Positions 6,384-7,727 of a stretch of 7,727 bases of DNA are shown one piece after another. How positions within the stretch are numbered: the stretch's first letter is position 1; the number at the start of each line of letters is the position of its first letter. Position numbers and translations under genes: made by a program. The stretch lies in assembly GCA_030037105.1 (NCBI GenBank), contig JASHRY010000361.1, positions 1-7,727 of the forward strand, written 5' to 3'. This DNA is from Xanthobacteraceae bacterium (GTDB lineage Bacteria > Pseudomonadota > Alphaproteobacteria > Rhizobiales > Xanthobacteraceae). Under the pieces are notes generated by a model. The model made no database searches. It had not been told where the DNA came from and saw only the letters and a program-made list of their open reading frames with translations.

Positions 6384-6767
6384 CTATTTCTTTTTCTTCT
6401 GGTACATGCCCAGCATGCGCTGGGTCACCAGAAAGCCGCCGCAGATGTTCACCGAGGCGAAGCTGAGCGCGACGAAGCCGAACGCGCGCGCCCAGATCGG
6501 CCCCGCATCGTCGGCGAGGAGCCCGACGCCGACCGCCAGGAGCGCGCCCACCACGATCACCGAGGAGATGGCGTTGGTCACCGACATCAGCGGCGTGTGC
6601 AAAGCCGGCGTCACCGACCACACCACGTAGTAGCCGACGAACACCGCCAATACGAAGACCGACAGCCGGAACACGAACGGATCGACCGTCGGGGCGACAA
6701 CATGGACCGCACCACCGCTCGCGGTGGCGATGATGTCGAGCTGGCCGAGGACGGAGAGAGTCACCAT
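6384..6767 (-). CDS. pntA2: NAD(P)+ transhydrogenase subunit alpha part 2, PntA2 (PntAB type)
   Basis: This small membrane subunit supplies the helices that are fused to the C-terminus of PntA in enterobacteria but separate in Rhodospirillum-type enzymes. It is 127 residues with three clear hydrophobic segments at about 28-50, 62-83 and 93-114. The signature [23 protein letters not shown] (53-75) links the first two, and [16 protein letters not shown] (107-122) closes the last. The tail is QKKKK, encoded by an A-rich run in otherwise GC-rich DNA, directly before the TAG stop. The ATG is preceded at 6 nt by AGGAGA (6774-6779). It is 247 bp from pntA1, an unusually wide gap filled by a repeat pair, and 5 nt from pntB. 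Confidence 0.95.
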   Translation of the reverse strand: MVTLSVLGQLDIIATASGGAVHVVAPTVDPFVFRLSVFVLAVFVGYYVVWSVTPALHTPLMSVTNAISSVIVVGALLAVGVGLLADDAGPIWARAFGFVALSFASVNICGGFLVTQRMLGMYQKKKK

Positions 6768-6773
6768 CGCGGG

Positions 6774-6779
6774 TCTCCT
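6774..6779 (-). promoter_or_regulatory. Ribosome-binding site of pntA2
   Basis: AGGAGA on the minus strand, 6 nt before the ATG at 6767, is one of the clearest Shine-Dalgarno sites in the window. It lets pntA2 initiate independently of pntA1 despite the 247-bp gap. Confidence 0.75.
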
Positions 6780-6852
6780 ACGTTTCTGTTCCTCTTACCT
6801 GCAAGGGCAGGGCTATCGCACGTGCCTTTTTCCTCCCCTGAAAGCGGAAGGT

Positions 6853-6871
6853 CGGCGCGCGACGCGCGCCG
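6853..6871. repeat. Hairpin of repeat copy 1 (pntA1-pntA2 gap)
   Basis: GGCGCGC (6854-6860), loop GAC, GCGCGCC (6864-6870) pair perfectly, extended by an outer C-G at 6853/6871. It is the stem of the left repeat copy. There is no T-run, so it is not a typical terminator, but it could protect a 3' end or mark a processing point. Confidence 0.75.
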
Positions 6872-6912
6872 GGAAGGGGTCATTGCGCCCATAGCCACGC
6901 TGACCCCCACCC

Positions 6913-6929
6913 GGCGGCCTTCGGCCGCC
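6913..6929. repeat. Hairpin of repeat copy 2 (pntA1-pntA2 gap)
   Basis: GGCGGCC (6913-6919), loop TTC, GGCCGCC (6923-6929) pair perfectly. Compared with copy 1 in the same orientation, two adjacent base pairs of the stem are swapped on both strands while pairing is kept. Confidence 0.75.
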
Positions 6930-7014
6930 AACCTCCCCCTTTCAGGTGGAGGAAAGGACATAATGTCCCGCATGCAATTGTCCTTAACCAGCAAGGGGAG
7001 AGGAAAAATAAAGA

Positions 7015-7727
7015 TCACGCCGCGCTCTTCGGCTGAAAGTTGGGGTGCACGATCGCGCCGTCGCGGGTGAGCACCGTGCTCTTGACGATGTCGTCGTCCC
7101 AGTTCACCGCCAACGCCTTGGTCTTCTTGTCGATCAGGATATCGAGGAAGGCGAAAAGGTTCTTCGCGTACAGCGCCGAGGCCGACGCCGCGAGCCGCGC
7201 CGCCATGTTGGCGTAGCCCACGACCTTGACGCCGTCGACCGGCACGACCGCGTCCACCCGCGAGCCTTCGACGTTGCCGCCGCGCTCGACCGCGAGGTCG
7301 ACGATCACCGAGCCCGGCTTCATCGACGCTACCATGGCATGGGAGATGAGCCGCGGCGCCGGCCGGCCGGGAACGAGCGCGGTGGTGATGACGATGTCCT
7401 GCTTCTTGATGTGCTCGGCGACCAGCGCCGCCTGCTTGGCCTGATAGTCCTTGGACATCTCCTTGGCATAGCCCGACACCGTCTCCGCCTGCTTGAACTC
7501 CTCGTCCTCGACGGCGATGAACTTGGCGCCCAGGCTCTCCACCTGCTCCTTGGCGGCCGGGCGCACATCGGTCGCGGTGACGATGGCGCCGAGCCGCCGC
7601 GCCGTCGCGATCGCCTGCAGGCCGGCGACGCCGGCTCCCATCACGAACACTTTGGCGGCCGGCACCGTGCCCGCCGCGGTCATCATCATCGGAAAGGCGC
7701 GGCCGAATTCCGCCGCCGCGTCGATCA
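7015..7727 (-). CDS. pntA1: NAD(P)+ transhydrogenase subunit alpha part 1, PntA1 (5' end truncated by window edge)
   Basis: PntA1 is the soluble NAD(H)-binding component (domain I), which docks on PntB and passes hydride to NADP+. The C-terminal 236 residues are visible, of a protein usually near 370-390; the frame runs open to the window edge, so the internal ATG at 7689 is not the start. Seen in order are AAEFGRAFPMMMTAAGTVPA, the Rossmann fingerprint VMGAGVAGLQAIATARRLGA with the downstream acidic TATDVRP, the mobile loop SGYAKEMS, TALVPGRPAPRLI, MKPGSVIVDLAVERGGNVEGS, and GYANMAARLAASASALYAKNL. The end (IVHPNFQPKSAA) is before a TGA. There is no membrane helix, consistent with a split alpha subunit. 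It is the first visible gene of the pnt operon. Confidence 0.95.
   Translation of the reverse strand, partial: IDAAAEFGRAFPMMMTAAGTVPAAKVFVMGAGVAGLQAIATARRLGAIVTATDVRPAAKEQVESLGAKFIAVEDEEFKQAETVSGYAKEMSKDYQAKQAALVAEHIKKQDIVITTALVPGRPAPRLISHAMVASMKPGSVIVDLAVERGGNVEGSRVDAVVPVDGVKVVGYANMAARLAASASALYAKNLFAFLDILIDKKTKALAVNWDDDIVKSTVLTRDGAIVHPNFQPKSAA

Larger units (their letters stand above)
6823..6957. repeat. Inverted pair of interspersed repeats between pntA1 and pntA2
   Basis: Two diverged copies of one element of about 55-60 bp lie in opposite orientation, at roughly 6823-6885 and 6899-6957. Aligned in the same direction they share TCCTCC-(A)-CCTGAAAG, GG-AGGT, GGCG, CGCCGGG and GGGGTCA. Each contains its own GC-rich 7-bp hairpin with a 3-nt loop, and the pair together could form a larger cruciform or RNA stem. 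The remainder of the 247-bp gap (6768-6822 and 6958-7014) contains no gene that I can support, only the pntA2 ribosome-binding site and AG-rich or CT-rich sequence. Confidence 0.8.

Noticed and set aside
6379..6621. Upstream extension of pntB by 81 codons
   Set aside because: It lies within pntA2 in another frame. The ATG at 6378 gives the expected length and N-terminus. Only its open -1 phase is kept, as a frameshift hypothesis.
5311..6630. Long plus-strand open frame (439 codons) opposite pntB and pntA2
   Set aside because: It is the antisense shadow of well-conserved pntB/pntA2 codons in GC-rich DNA. Its translation is rich in Arg, His and Asp with no recognisable domain.
6761..7018. Minus-strand open frame of 85 codons in the pntA1-pntA2 gap
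   Set aside because: Its translation comes almost entirely from the repeat pair and has no domain. It overlaps the pntA1 stop and runs into the pntA2 start region, and no ribosome-binding site supports it.

Overview
The window looks like a chromosomal core-metabolism segment from a GC-rich alphaproteobacterium, most likely of the order Hyphomicrobiales (Rhizobiales). Four things point there: the LexA, TrpC and MoaC sequence style; a GAAC-N7-GAAC type SOS box in front of lexA; a transhydrogenase alpha subunit split into separate PntA1 and PntA2 proteins; and palindromic, GC-rich interspersed repeats of the kind common in that order. Genus cannot be fixed from the sequence alone. All nine recognisable genes lie on the minus strand. 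I found no tRNA, rRNA, CRISPR array, insertion sequence or phage gene.

In transcription order (right to left) the window opens with the proton-translocating NAD(P)+ transhydrogenase genes: pntA1 (5' end cut by the window edge), a 247-bp gap, then pntA2 and pntB. The gap carries two inverted copies of a repeat whose internal hairpins differ by paired, compensating changes. A 108-bp gap then leads to a compact five-gene run, trpG-trpD-trpC-moaC-moeA. Spacings are +10, -8 (overlap), +4 and +3 nt, so it is very probably one transcript. It encodes the glutamine amidotransferase of anthranilate synthase, anthranilate phosphoribosyltransferase, indole-3-glycerol-phosphate synthase, and two molybdenum-cofactor enzymes. 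trpE is not in the window. After 146 bp comes lexA (3' end cut by the window edge), with its own promoter region, a near-ideal alphaproteobacterial SOS operator and a repeated dyad.

Functionally the region joins NADPH supply (Pnt), tryptophan synthesis, molybdopterin maturation and the SOS master repressor. The enzymes are ordinary family members with their key residues intact. I see no evidence of a new multi-gene system. The unusual signals are at the DNA or RNA level: palindromic repeats read in frame as the C-terminal tails of both TrpG and TrpC, covarying hairpins between pntA1 and pntA2, a lysine-codon A-rich run at the pntA2/pntB junction that could permit a -1 frameshift, a possibly leaderless trpG, and the dyad-rich lexA control region. 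Long open frames on the plus strand are antisense shadows of these genes.
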